This document shows positions 15,704 to 24,009 of a DNA stretch of 64,000 bases, in pieces. The stretch covers positions 620,001 to 684,000 of the forward strand of contig NZ_CP063767.1 in NCBI RefSeq assembly GCF_015277515.1. The letters run 5' to 3'. Positions within the stretch are counted from its first letter, which is position 1. Every line of letters starts with the position of its first letter. Below the pieces are notes generated by a model that did no database searches, had not been told where the DNA came from, and saw only the letters and a program-made list of their open reading frames with translations. Made by a program: the position numbers and the translations under genes. The DNA comes from Thermophilibacter immobilis (lineage in GTDB: Bacteria; Actinomycetota; Coriobacteriia; Coriobacteriales; Atopobiaceae).

Positions 15704-17800
15704 CTAGCGGCAGCCGCAGTCGCCGCATGCGCCCGCCGGGTTCTCTATCTGAAGGTCGACGCCGAGGGCGTCGAGGTCGAGCTCGTCGAAGAGCACCGAG
15801 TCGGCCTTGCCGAGCGCGTCGGGGACGATGGAGAAGGTGTTGGAGATGCCGTCCTGCGCGTCGCCAAAGGGGAGCTTGGCCACGCTGGCGAGCGAGGCCA
15901 CGGCACCGTGGGTGTCTCGTCGGTGCATGGGGTTGGCTCCCGGGGCGAACGGCTCGCCTGCGCGTCGGCCGTCGGGCGTGTTGCCGGTCTTCTTGCCGTA
16001 GACGACGTTCGAGGTGATCGTGAGGATGGAGGTCGTGGGCACGGAGTCGCGGTAGGTGTCGTTCTCGCGCACGCAGGCCATGAACCGCTCGACGACGTCG
16101 TGGGCGATGCCGTCGACGCGGTCGTCGTCGTTGCCGTACCGGGGGGAGTCGCCCTCGATGACGTAGTCGGTGACCAGTCCGGTCTTGTCGCGCACCACGC
16201 GAACCCGGGCGTACTTGATGGCGGAGAGGGAGTCTGCGACCACGGAGAGCCCTGCGATGCCCGTGGCGAACCAGCGGTGGACGTGCTCGTCGTGCAAGGC
16301 CATCTGCAGCCGCTCGTAGCAGTACTTGTCGTGCATGTAGTGGATGACGTTGAGCGCGTTGACGTAGACGCCGGCCAGCCACGCCATCATGTCGCGGTAC
16401 TTGGCCACGACGTCGTCGTAGTCGAGGTAGTCACCCTCGACCGGCCGCAGGCGGGGGCCCACTTGCTCGCCGGTGACCTCGTCGCGCCCGCCGTTGATGG
16501 CGTACAGCAGGCACTTGGCCAGGTTGGCACGGGCACCGAAGAACTGCATCTCCTTGCCGATGCGCATCGAGGAGACGCAGCAGGCGATTGCGTAGTCGTC
16601 GCCGTGGTAGACGCGCATGAGGTCGTCGTTCTCGTACTGGATGGAGCTCGTGGCGATGGAGATGCGGGCGCAGTAGCGCTTGAAGGCCACGGGCAGGCGC
16701 GTCGACCAGAGCACCGTGAGGTTGGGCTCGGGCGAGGTGCCCATGTTCTCGAGGGTGCGCAGGAGGCGGAAGCTCGTCCTGGTGACCATCGAGCGCCCGT
16801 CGACGCCCATGCCGCCGATTGACTCGGTGACCCACTGCGGGTCGCCGGAGAACAGGTCGTTGTACTCCGGCGTGCGCGCGAACTTGATCATGCGGAGCTT
16901 CATGACGAGGTGGTCGACGATCTCCTGGGCTCCCTCCTCGGTGAGGGTCCCGGCCGCGAGGTCGCGCTCGGCGTAGACGTCGAGGAAGGCGGAGTTGCGA
17001 CCGATGGACATGGCTGCGCCGTTCTGCTCCTTGACGGCGGCGAGATATCCCAGGTAGAGCCACTGGACGGCCTCCTGGAAGGTGGCCGCAGGCCCAGAGA
17101 TGTCCAGGCCGTAGACCTCTCCGAGTCGCTTGAGCTCCCCCAGGGCGCGGATCTGCTCGGAGAGCTCCTCGCGGTGGCGGATGGTCTTCTCGCTCATGGT
17201 CTTCTGCGTGCCGGCCTTCTCGGCCCTCTTCTCGGCGATGAGGGCGTCGACGCCGTAGAGCGCCACGCGCCGGTAGTCGCCGATGATGCGCCCGCGCCCG
17301 TAGGCGTCGGGCAGGCCGGTGATGATGTGGGAGTGGCGGCAGGCGCGCATCTCGGGCGTGTAGGCGTCGAAGACGCCGGCGTTGTGGGTCTTGCGGTTGT
17401 GGGTGTAGAACTCGACGATCTGGGGGTCGACCTCGTAGCCGTTCTGCTCGCAGGCGGCCTGGGCCATGCGGATGCCGCCGTTGACCATGAGGGCGCGCTT
17501 GAGGGGCTTGTCGGTCTGCAGGCCCACGATCTTCTCGAGGGGCTGGTCGATGTAGCCGGCGGGGTGGCTCACGATCGTGGAGACGACCTTGGTGTCCATG
17601 CCCAGGACGCCGCCCGCCTCCTGCTCGGCGGAGAAGAGGTCCATGACCTCGTCCCAGAGCCTGGCGGTGTTCTCGGTGGGTCCGGCGAGAAACGACTCGT
17701 CGCCGTCGTAGGGGGTGTAGTTCCTCTGGATGAAGTCGCGGACGTCGATCTGGTGCTCCCAGCTACCGCCCGTAAAGCCCTGCCATGCCTGTTGGCTCAC
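15704..17800 (-). CDS. pflB: Pyruvate formate-lyase large subunit without glycyl-radical domain
   Basis: The 698-residue protein converts pyruvate and CoA to acetyl-CoA and formate. It keeps the family's hallmark regions: IDVRDFIQRNYTPYDGD, FLAGPTENTARLWDEVM, RIIGDYRRVALYGVD and the catalytic double cysteine in AIACCVSSMRIGKEM. It stops about 60 residues before a normal enzyme (about 750-760) would, ending ENPAGACGDCGCR in place of the glycyl-radical domain. The missing domain is encoded just downstream as a separate 83-residue protein, so the enzyme must work as a two-subunit complex. The CxxCxC tail is unusual. The start is ATG; upstream lies a region with inverted repeats and a separate terminator from the neighbouring gene. 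Confidence 0.93.
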   Translation of the reverse strand: MSQQAWQGFTGGSWEHQIDVRDFIQRNYTPYDGDESFLAGPTENTARLWDEVMDLFSAEQEAGGVLGMDTKVVSTIVSHPAGYIDQPLEKIVGLQTDKPLKRALMVNGGIRMAQAACEQNGYEVDPQIVEFYTHNRKTHNAGVFDAYTPEMRACRHSHIITGLPDAYGRGRIIGDYRRVALYGVDALIAEKRAEKAGTQKTMSEKTIRHREELSEQIRALGELKRLGEVYGLDISGPAATFQEAVQWLYLGYLAAVKEQNGAAMSIGRNSAFLDVYAERDLAAGTLTEEGAQEIVDHLVMKLRMIKFARTPEYNDLFSGDPQWVTESIGGMGVDGRSMVTRTSFRLLRTLENMGTSPEPNLTVLWSTRLPVAFKRYCARISIATSSIQYENDDLMRVYHGDDYAIACCVSSMRIGKEMQFFGARANLAKCLLYAINGGRDEVTGEQVGPRLRPVEGDYLDYDDVVAKYRDMMAWLAGVYVNALNVIHYMHDKYCYERLQMALHDEHVHRWFATGIAGLSVVADSLSAIKYARVRVVRDKTGLVTDYVIEGDSPRYGNDDDRVDGIAHDVVERFMACVRENDTYRDSVPTTSILTITSNVVYGKKTGNTPDGRRAGEPFAPGANPMHRRDTHGAVASLASVAKLPFGDAQDGISNTFSIVPDALGKADSVLFDELDLDALGVDLQIENPAGACGDCGCR

Positions 17801-17923
17801 TGCTCACGCTCCCTTGTCTGATGCCGTTGCGCATCTTTGCGGATAACGGGTTCGTCCAACCTATCAGAGATGCTCCCCGTGCATGACCAGAAAGGGGCGG
17901 CCTTAGGGGCCCCCGTGCAATTT

Positions 17924-17949
17924 ACACAACATCTTGTGTCTTGTGACAA
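17924..17949 (-). promoter_or_regulatory. Inverted repeat upstream of the pfl operon
   Basis: ACACAA-CATC-TTGTGT (17924-17939) is a perfect inverted repeat and is followed at once by TTGTGACAA (17941-17949). The TTGTG/CACAA half-sites resemble sites of redox regulators such as Rex or CRP/FNR-type proteins. It lies about 125-150 bases upstream of pflB. A second hairpin-forming repeat (GACGCCA-ACTAG-TGGCGTC, 17954-17972) is beside it. Confidence 0.45.
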
Positions 17950-17987
17950 AGTCGACGCCAACTAGTGGCGTCGTTTGGGCCCGCTGC

Positions 17988-18033
17988 AAAAAGGGGCCGC
18001 GTCACCGTCCCGTCCTGGCGGCAACGCGGCTCC
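17988..18033 (-). terminator. Rho-independent terminator of the GH3-GtrA operon
   Basis: On the minus strand the stem GCCGCGT/ACGCGGC, extended by G-C pairs, is followed by TTTTT. It lies about 30 bases after the stop of the GtrA-like gene. Confidence 0.7.
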
Positions 18034-18063
18034 GAGCGGGGCATGCGAGAGGCGAGGAGGACC

Positions 18064-18573
18064 CTAGGCGGCCTTGTCGTCGGGCATGATCCAGAACTTG
18101 AGCAGGGGAAAGCTCACGACGACGGCGAGAAGCGTGTTGACCACCGAGGCCACGGTCCCGGCCAACGTGGCGTCCATGCCGAAGGTAGTGGTGCAGAAGT
18201 CCGTGACGTAGCCCGGCAAGATTAGGTTCACCACGACGATGAGCACGGCGAGAAGGGCGTACTTCCAGGCGGCGTCGGCAAAGGAGGCGTCGGATTTGAA
18301 GACCCACCTCATCTGAACGAAGAAGTTGACCACCTGGGCAAGCACCTCGGCGACGAGGAAGGTGACGAAGCCCCCCAGACCGTTCGAGCTGGGCTGCGTG
18401 TAGTCAAAGATGAGGAAGTGAAAGGGATCGGTCATCTTGAGGGCGTTGATAAAGAGCGCCGTGCCCGCCCACACGAGCACGAAGCGCGCGATGGTTGAGA
18501 CGTTGGAGAGCACGTTGAACTTGATGAACTCCCAGATGCCCTGGTGCTCCTCGGTCCACGTCTTGAAGCTCAT
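18064..18573 (-). CDS. GtrA family membrane protein
   Basis: The 169-residue protein has four hydrophobic segments and the GtrA-like features FIKFNVLSNVSTIARF at the start and FFVQMRWVFKSD in the middle. GtrA proteins are thought to move or present lipid-linked sugars for cell-surface glycosylation. It begins 26 bases after the GH3 glycosidase gene, with AAAGGACC as ribosome site, and is followed by a terminator, so the two are one transcription unit. Whether it acts with the GH3 enzyme is unproven, but the pairing suggests a role in envelope glycan turnover. Confidence 0.85.
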   Translation of the reverse strand: MSFKTWTEEHQGIWEFIKFNVLSNVSTIARFVLVWAGTALFINALKMTDPFHFLIFDYTQPSSNGLGGFVTFLVAEVLAQVVNFFVQMRWVFKSDASFADAAWKYALLAVLIVVVNLILPGYVTDFCTTTFGMDATLAGTVASVVNTLLAVVVSFPLLKFWIMPDDKAA

Positions 18574-18599
18574 GGTCGGTCCTTTCTGTTGCGCGGCAG

Positions 18600-21035
18600 C
18601 TATGCCGAGCGAGGCTGGGAGGCGGCGGCAATCTTACGGGAGAGCAGGGCGTTCTGGACGAGGTTGGCGACAAACTCCACGATCAGGCGCACGAGTCCGA
18701 TGACCCAGAAGCCGCGGATCTCCATGACGAGGGAGTCGACCATGCGCATGTTGACCATGCCGTTGGTCATCTTTGCCAGCGCGCGCAGCGGCATGTTCCA
18801 GATGAATAGCACGTTGAGGTTGGGGTGCCCGGAGCGCTCCGAGGAGTTCTTGATCGTACGCAGTACGAGCCAGACGATCCAGAAGAGGGGCGAGCGCCCG
18901 TGGTTGAGGTCGCGAAAGCACATGTTGCAGCCGATCTCGGCCGCGCCCCCGGGCACCAGGTGGCCAAGGAGAGCCGCGAAGTGGGCGTCGTCGACATGGG
19001 CGACGTCGGCGGTCTCGTAGGGCCTGACGTCGACGCCCTCGTAGGGGTCGGGCGCGCCGGTGCCGGAGAGCTCGACGTGGCCCGTGAGGCGGACGTCGTC
19101 GGCGGAGGCGGCCACGCGCAGCTCGTAGGTGCCGCCCTCGACCTCCCACTGGTTGGTGCGCACGTTGAAGTAGCGGAAGGCCTTGTCGCCCAGCTCTATG
19201 GTTACGCGCCGGCTCTGGCCGGCCTCGAGCTCCACCCGGGCGAAGCCCTTGAGCTCCTGCTCCGGGCGAAAGACCGCGTGGTCGGGCTTGGAGATGTAGA
19301 GCTGCGCGACCTCGGTCCCCGCGCGGGGACCGTCGTTGACGAGCGTGAACGAGACGTCCCACTCGCTGAGCTCGAGGTCAGCGTAGGAGAAGCTCGTGTA
19401 GGACAGGCCGTAGCCAAAGGGGTAGGCCACGGGGACGCGCGCCGTCTGGTAGTAACGGTAGCCCACGTAGAGGCCCTCGCGATACTCGGCGGCGAGCGCG
19501 TCGGCGGGGAAGCTCTCGGCGCTGGCCACGTCCGCGTAGCGCACGGGCCAGGTCTCGGCGAGCTTGCCGGACGGGTTGACCCTGCCCGAGACCACGTCGA
19601 GCGCCGCCCCGGCGCCGGCCTGACCGCCCAGGGCGCAGTAGAGGATGCTGCGCGCGTCGGCGACCCAGCCGGTCTCCACGGCCGAGCCGGCGCTGAGCAG
19701 CACGACCACGTTGGGGTTGACCTGGGACACGGCGTGCGCGAGCTCGACCTGGTTCTCGTTGAGGCGCATGCTGCGGCGCTCGGCTCCCTCGGACTCGGCG
19801 ATCTCGTCGAGGCCCAGGCAGAGCAGAATGACGTCGGCGCGGCGAGCCAGGTCGAGCGCGGCCTCGCGCCTGGACTCGTTTTTGCCGCCGTGGCGCTCGA
19901 AGCCCGGCTCGTAGCCCACGAGGGAGAGATCGGTCTCGTCGATGAGGCCAAGCAGACTGTCCACCTTGGTGGAGTTGACGGCAGAGGAGCCGGCGCCCTG
20001 GTAGCGCGGCGTCTTGGCGAAGTCGCCGATGAGGGCAACCTTGACCGAGGGGGGCAGGGGCAGCAGGGACCCCTCGTTCTTGAGCAGAACGCAGCCGGCC
20101 GCCGCGGCTTCGCGGGCCAGCCGGTGGTGGGCCTCGACGTCAAAGGACGCGGGCGCCCCCTCGACGCCGGCGCGCGTCGCGAGCACGAGCTCGATCGCCT
20201 CGTCGGCGCGCTCGTCCACGTCTGCCTCGGAAAGGGTGCCGGCCTTGACGGCGGCGATGAGCTCGCGCACGGAGCCCAGCCCCGGGGCGGGCATCTCGAA
20301 GGTGGAGCCCGCCCGGACGCCGGCGACGTGGTCGTTGGAGCCTCCCCAGTCGGTGACGACGGCGCCCCCGAAGCCCCACTCGCCGCGCAGGATGTCCTTG
20401 AGCAGGTGGGGGCTCTCGTTGGCGTAGGTGCCGTTGACGAGGTTGTACGAGCTCATAATCGACTTTGGGTCGGACTCGCGCACGCAGATCTCAAAGGCGG
20501 TGAGGTAGATCTCGCGCAGGGTGCGCTCGTCGACGACGGAGTCGGAGGCCTGGCGGCGCGTCTCCTGGCTGTTGACGGCAAAGTGCTTGGGGCAGGCCGC
20601 GATGCCGTTGGACTGGATGCCGCGCACGTAGCCTGCGGCCATCTTGCCCGCGAGGTAGGGGTCCTCCGAGAAGTACTCGAAGTTGCGGCCGCACAGGGGG
20701 TTGCGCTTGATGCACAGGCCGGGGCCCAGCAGCGTTCCCACGCCCTGCGCCGCGGCCTCCTCGCCCATGGCGGCCCCCACGCGCTCGCCGAGCGCGGGGT
20801 TCCAGCTGTTGGCCACGGTGACGGCGGTGGGGAAGCACGTCGCCGGCTCCGAGCCGTTGAGGCCCAGGTGGTCGGCCGCCCCCGCCTGATGGCGCACGCC
20901 GTTGGGACCGTCTGAAAACTCGAGGGAGCCCACGCCCACCCGCTCGTTGGGCCAGGTTCCAAAGGTGGTGGCACCCTGGAGCAGCGCGCACTTCTCGGCA
21001 AGCGAGAGCTTCTTGAGTATGTCGGCGTGTCTCAT
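18600..21035 (-). CDS. Glycoside hydrolase family 3 beta-glycosidase with C-terminal membrane segment
   Basis: The 811-residue enzyme is a GH3 beta-glucosidase-type hydrolase. The N-terminal barrel carries KHFAVNSQE and the nucleophile Asp in AVVTDWGG; the second domain (from about residue 340) is the alpha/beta sandwich, followed by a fibronectin III-like domain (about 560-640). There is no signal peptide. The last 130 residues are unusual: after the ordinary subdomain (PLRALAKMTNG) come hydrophobic stretches (LFWIVWLVLRTI and FWVIGLVRLIVEFVANLV), suggesting that the enzyme is attached to the inner face of the membrane. The ATG at 21035 is selected by GAAGGAGCGAAC; an upstream start would add a poor, Arg-rich tail. 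It forms an operon with a GtrA gene. Confidence 0.88.
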   Translation of the reverse strand: MRHADILKKLSLAEKCALLQGATTFGTWPNERVGVGSLEFSDGPNGVRHQAGAADHLGLNGSEPATCFPTAVTVANSWNPALGERVGAAMGEEAAAQGVGTLLGPGLCIKRNPLCGRNFEYFSEDPYLAGKMAAGYVRGIQSNGIAACPKHFAVNSQETRRQASDSVVDERTLREIYLTAFEICVRESDPKSIMSSYNLVNGTYANESPHLLKDILRGEWGFGGAVVTDWGGSNDHVAGVRAGSTFEMPAPGLGSVRELIAAVKAGTLSEADVDERADEAIELVLATRAGVEGAPASFDVEAHHRLAREAAAAGCVLLKNEGSLLPLPPSVKVALIGDFAKTPRYQGAGSSAVNSTKVDSLLGLIDETDLSLVGYEPGFERHGGKNESRREAALDLARRADVILLCLGLDEIAESEGAERRSMRLNENQVELAHAVSQVNPNVVVLLSAGSAVETGWVADARSILYCALGGQAGAGAALDVVSGRVNPSGKLAETWPVRYADVASAESFPADALAAEYREGLYVGYRYYQTARVPVAYPFGYGLSYTSFSYADLELSEWDVSFTLVNDGPRAGTEVAQLYISKPDHAVFRPEQELKGFARVELEAGQSRRVTIELGDKAFRYFNVRTNQWEVEGGTYELRVAASADDVRLTGHVELSGTGAPDPYEGVDVRPYETADVAHVDDAHFAALLGHLVPGGAAEIGCNMCFRDLNHGRSPLFWIVWLVLRTIKNSSERSGHPNLNVLFIWNMPLRALAKMTNGMVNMRMVDSLVMEIRGFWVIGLVRLIVEFVANLVQNALLSRKIAAASQPRSA

Positions 21036-21492
21036 GTTCGCTCCTTCAGGCAACGCTTCGCGACTCGTCTCGTCGCGTTTTATGATACGAGCGCGCGGGT
21101 CCCGCTTGCGCGCGCCGACACGACCGGCGCCGAGGGGGACACGATCGGTGCGCCTCACACCTTAGGATAGGGACCAGCCTCCCTCGAGGCGGACTTCTGA
21201 CGCAAGCGGTCGCGGGGACGGCGCGAGCTGCGGCGCGGATGCGCGGACGGCTGGGACCAGGAGGAGCTTTCCGTGCTCGAAAAAGCGTTTCGCCGCCGCT
21301 TCGGACGCCTCCCGGTGACCCTGGGTGTAGATTTTTTGAATATATTTTAAAAACGGGAAGGAAAGTCGTATTCTCTCCATGAAGCGCGAGGAGTTAGTGG
21401 GTTGAAACTAGCTTTTCGCAGGGGAGGATTGGTGCTCACGCCGCGGCGACAGGGGCGTGATGGAGCATCAGAAAAGTAGGAGGGGAACCACC
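21036..21492. other. Divergent region upstream of GH3 and the radical SAM gene
   Basis: No gene is supported in these 457 bases. A TATGAT hexamer (21080-21085) is a possible -10 element but stands on the plus strand. A notable AT-rich tract (about 21328-21355) lies on the radical SAM side and may hold its promoter. The remainder is GC-rich. Confidence 0.5.
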
Positions 21493-22938
21493 ATGGGACT
21501 TACTCAGACGGCGGAGCGCGCGGCGCTCAACAAGCTCGTCGACTACATCGACGACGATCCGGCGGCTCACATCGACAAGATCATGGATCTGGTCAACAAG
21601 CTGGTGCCCGACTCGGTGTTTCCCAACCAGCGCAAGGCGTTCTCCGACGCCATCGAGAGCCGGGGCAACTGGTACCAGCTCATGATGAAGGTCTTTGACC
21701 TCAACCCCGAGATGCGCACCAAGCTCCTCAAGGCGCTTCTCATCGACGGAAACCTGCTCGCGTGGCCGGTCCAGGAGAAGGCACGTGACAAGTACGACTG
21801 CAACATCCCGTGGGCCATCCTGCTCGACCCCACGAGCGCCTGCAACCTGCACTGCATCGGCTGCTGGGCGGCCGAGTACGGCTACAAGCAGAACCTCACC
21901 TTCGACGAGATCGACTCGATCGTGACCCAGGGCAAGGCCCTTGGCACGCACATGTACATCTACACGGGCGGCGAGCCTCTCGTGCGCAAGGCCGACCTCA
22001 TCAAGATTTGCGAGAAGCACCCCGACTGCATGTTCCTCTGCTTCACCAACTCGACGCTCATCGACGAGAAGTTCTGCCAGGACATGATTCGCGTGGGCAA
22101 CTTCGTGCCCGCCATCTCAGCCGAGGGCAACGAGCGCACGACCGACGCCCGTCGCGGCGAGGGCGTCTACTTCAAGATCGAGCAGGCCATGGATCTTCTG
22201 AGCTCCCACAAGCTCCCCTTTGGCATCTCGTGCTGCTGGACCAAGGACAACGCGGACACGGTGGCGACGGAGGAGAACATCGACTGGATGATCGACAAGG
22301 GAGCCCTGTTCTCCTGGTACTTCCACTTCATGCCCGTCGGCCGCAACGCCACCGCAGAGCTCATACCCACGCCCCGACAGCGCGAGAAGATGTACCGCTT
22401 CATCCGCGAGATGCGCGAGAAGAAGCCGATCTTCACGCTCGACTTCCAAAACGACGGGGAGTACGTGGGCGGCTGCATCGCCGGTGGTCGTCGTTACCTG
22501 CACATCAACGCCGCCGGTGACGTGGAGCCCTGCGTCTTCATCCATTACTCCAACGCCAACATCCGCGACATGAGCCTGCTTGATGCGCTGCGCTCGCCCA
22601 TCTTCATGAAGTACTACGAGGGGCAGCCGTTCAACAACAACCACCTCAAGCCCTGTCCCATGCTCGAGAATCCCGAGACGCTGCCCCAGATGGTGGCCGA
22701 GACCGGTGCGCGCTCGACCGACCTGGTCGAGAAGGAGTCGCCTCAGCAGCTTGCGGAGAAGACGCGCCCCGCTGCCGAGGCATGGGCTCCCGTGGCCGAC
22801 CGCCTCTGGGAGGACGAGCAGAGCAGCCTCTACGAGAAGCGCCACGGAGAGGTCCAGGGCATGGCGGCCTCTGACATGAAGCGCTTCGAGTGCACCGGGC
22901 ATCGCGGCTACTCCGCCAGGGAGACCGCGATGAAGTAG
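21493..22938 (+). CDS. Radical SAM protein with C-terminal Cys-rich region
   Basis: The 481-residue protein has the radical SAM cluster CNLHCIGC (near residue 117) preceded by ILLDPTSACN, and the substrate-side motif YTGGEPLV. The region after GGCIAGGRRYLHINAAGDVEP contains CVFIHYSN and CPML, suggesting a SPASM-like auxiliary cluster. An N-terminal helical domain of about 90 residues, without clear family features, precedes the core. The substrate is unknown: no peptide precursor gene adjoins it, so peptide maturation is possible but unsupported. The ATG at 21493 has GGAGGGG eight bases upstream, better than the ATG at 21457. Confidence 0.8.
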   Translation: MGLTQTAERAALNKLVDYIDDDPAAHIDKIMDLVNKLVPDSVFPNQRKAFSDAIESRGNWYQLMMKVFDLNPEMRTKLLKALLIDGNLLAWPVQEKARDKYDCNIPWAILLDPTSACNLHCIGCWAAEYGYKQNLTFDEIDSIVTQGKALGTHMYIYTGGEPLVRKADLIKICEKHPDCMFLCFTNSTLIDEKFCQDMIRVGNFVPAISAEGNERTTDARRGEGVYFKIEQAMDLLSSHKLPFGISCCWTKDNADTVATEENIDWMIDKGALFSWYFHFMPVGRNATAELIPTPRQREKMYRFIREMREKKPIFTLDFQNDGEYVGGCIAGGRRYLHINAAGDVEPCVFIHYSNANIRDMSLLDALRSPIFMKYYEGQPFNNNHLKPCPMLENPETLPQMVAETGARSTDLVEKESPQQLAEKTRPAAEAWAPVADRLWEDEQSSLYEKRHGEVQGMAASDMKRFECTGHRGYSARETAMK

Positions 22939-22963
22939 GGCGTGCGGCTCATACAGCTCAGGT

Positions 22964-23021
22964 CGCCGCGCGGGGGGCGGGTCGCTTTTGGCGGCTCGCC
23001 CCCTTGGCGTCGGCGCGCGGC
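22964..23021 (+). terminator. Long GC-rich hairpin after the radical SAM gene
   Basis: GCCGCGCGGGGGGCGGG (left) can pair with CTCGCCCCC and GCGCGCGGC (right), with a small TTTTGG loop region inside. It begins 25 bases after the stop codon. The stem is not followed by a T-run. Confidence 0.4.
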
Positions 23022-23051
23022 CTCTGGCGCGCGACCGCGTTCGTAAATCGA

Positions 23052-23133
23052 GGACTGGGGCAGTCGCCGACGAGAAATGCTTGCGAATCAAGAGCCATGG
23101 CACGCAGAGGTCGCCTGAGGTCTGCCCCAGTCC
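23052..23133. repeat. 82-bp element with 12-bp perfect terminal inverted repeats
   Basis: GGACTGGGGCAG (23052-23063) is repeated in inverted form as CTGCCCCAGTCC (23122-23133), 58 bases apart. It lies between convergent genes. The GGACTGGGGCA sequence also occurs, on the minus strand, near 56500. Confidence 0.65.
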
Positions 23134-23216
23134 CAATTTTGTGAGCGAATGAGGCGTCCCCATGCCACGGGTCCGAATTCGCGAGCAGGGGTGTCCCGCT
23201 TTGCGGCGTGTCGTGC

Positions 23217-23891
23217 CTAGGCGTCGGCGTGGTCCCTGTCGGCTCCCTTGGTGGTTTTCCCGGTGCGACGCTCGCGCAGGGCGGGCAGGATGCGACGGAC
23301 GAACCACCAGACGAGCACCACGACCACGGCGGCGAGAATGACCAGCTTGACGATGTCCGAGATCCACTCCGCCTCGGCCGTGACGCTCTGCCAGGCGCTG
23401 CCCGCCGTCGCTCCCAGCACGCACAGGACGGTGTTCCAGACGAGCGAGCCGGCGAGGGTGTAGAGGGAGAAGCGCACCGGGCTCATCCGCGCGGTGCCCG
23501 CCGGGATGGAGATGAGGCTGCGGACCACGGGGACGCAGCGGCAGACAAGGACGGTGAGCTGGCCCTTGCGGTCGAACCAGCCGATGGCATGCGTGACGTC
23601 GTCGGACTTGAAGCCCAGAAGCCGCATCGGGGGCGTGTCGAGAAAGCTGGAGAGGCGCTCGCGCGAGAGGATGCGACCGAGCCCGTAGAGCACGAACGCC
23701 CCGGTGACGGAACCGACCGTCGCGGCGGCGACGACGCCGGGCAGGACGAGGTCGGTCGAGGTGGTGAAGAAGCCCGAGAGGGGCAGGATGAGCTCGGAGG
23801 GAATGGGCGGGAACACGTTCTCGAGAAAGATGAGCGCTGATATGGCAAGATAGCCAAACTGGTTGATAAAGTCGTAGAAGGCGGCTTCCAT
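23217..23891 (-). CDS. DedA family membrane protein
   Basis: The 224-residue protein matches the DedA/SNARE-associated family: an N-terminal FLENVFPPIPSELILPLSG motif, the RFFGxRxP-like stretch CRCVPVVRSLISIPAGTARM with its essential arginines, and four to five membrane segments. DedA proteins are undecaprenyl-phosphate or phospholipid flippases and support membrane potential and envelope assembly. The C-terminal tail is short, basic and soluble. AAAGGAGC precedes the ATG. It lies downstream of, and codirectional with, the surface protein gene, with a strong hairpin between them. Confidence 0.9.
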   Translation of the reverse strand: MEAAFYDFINQFGYLAISALIFLENVFPPIPSELILPLSGFFTTSTDLVLPGVVAAATVGSVTGAFVLYGLGRILSRERLSSFLDTPPMRLLGFKSDDVTHAIGWFDRKGQLTVLVCRCVPVVRSLISIPAGTARMSPVRFSLYTLAGSLVWNTVLCVLGATAGSAWQSVTAEAEWISDIVKLVILAAVVVVLVWWFVRRILPALRERRTGKTTKGADRDHADA

Positions 23892-23979
23892 GAAGCTCCT
23901 TTGGCGGTGCGGTTAATGGGGGCATTATGCCCTTTGCCGGCCGTCCCCGCCGTAAAACCAGGGATTGCACAGAAGTCGC

Positions 23980-24005
23980 GGTGGCCCGGCTGCGGCCGGG
24001 CCACC
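23980..24005 (-). terminator. Hairpin after the SpaA-like gene
   Basis: GGTGGCCCGG pairs perfectly with CCGGGCCACC over a six-base loop, five bases beyond the surface protein stop. No T-run follows on the minus strand. Confidence 0.55.
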
Positions 24006-24009
24006 TTGT

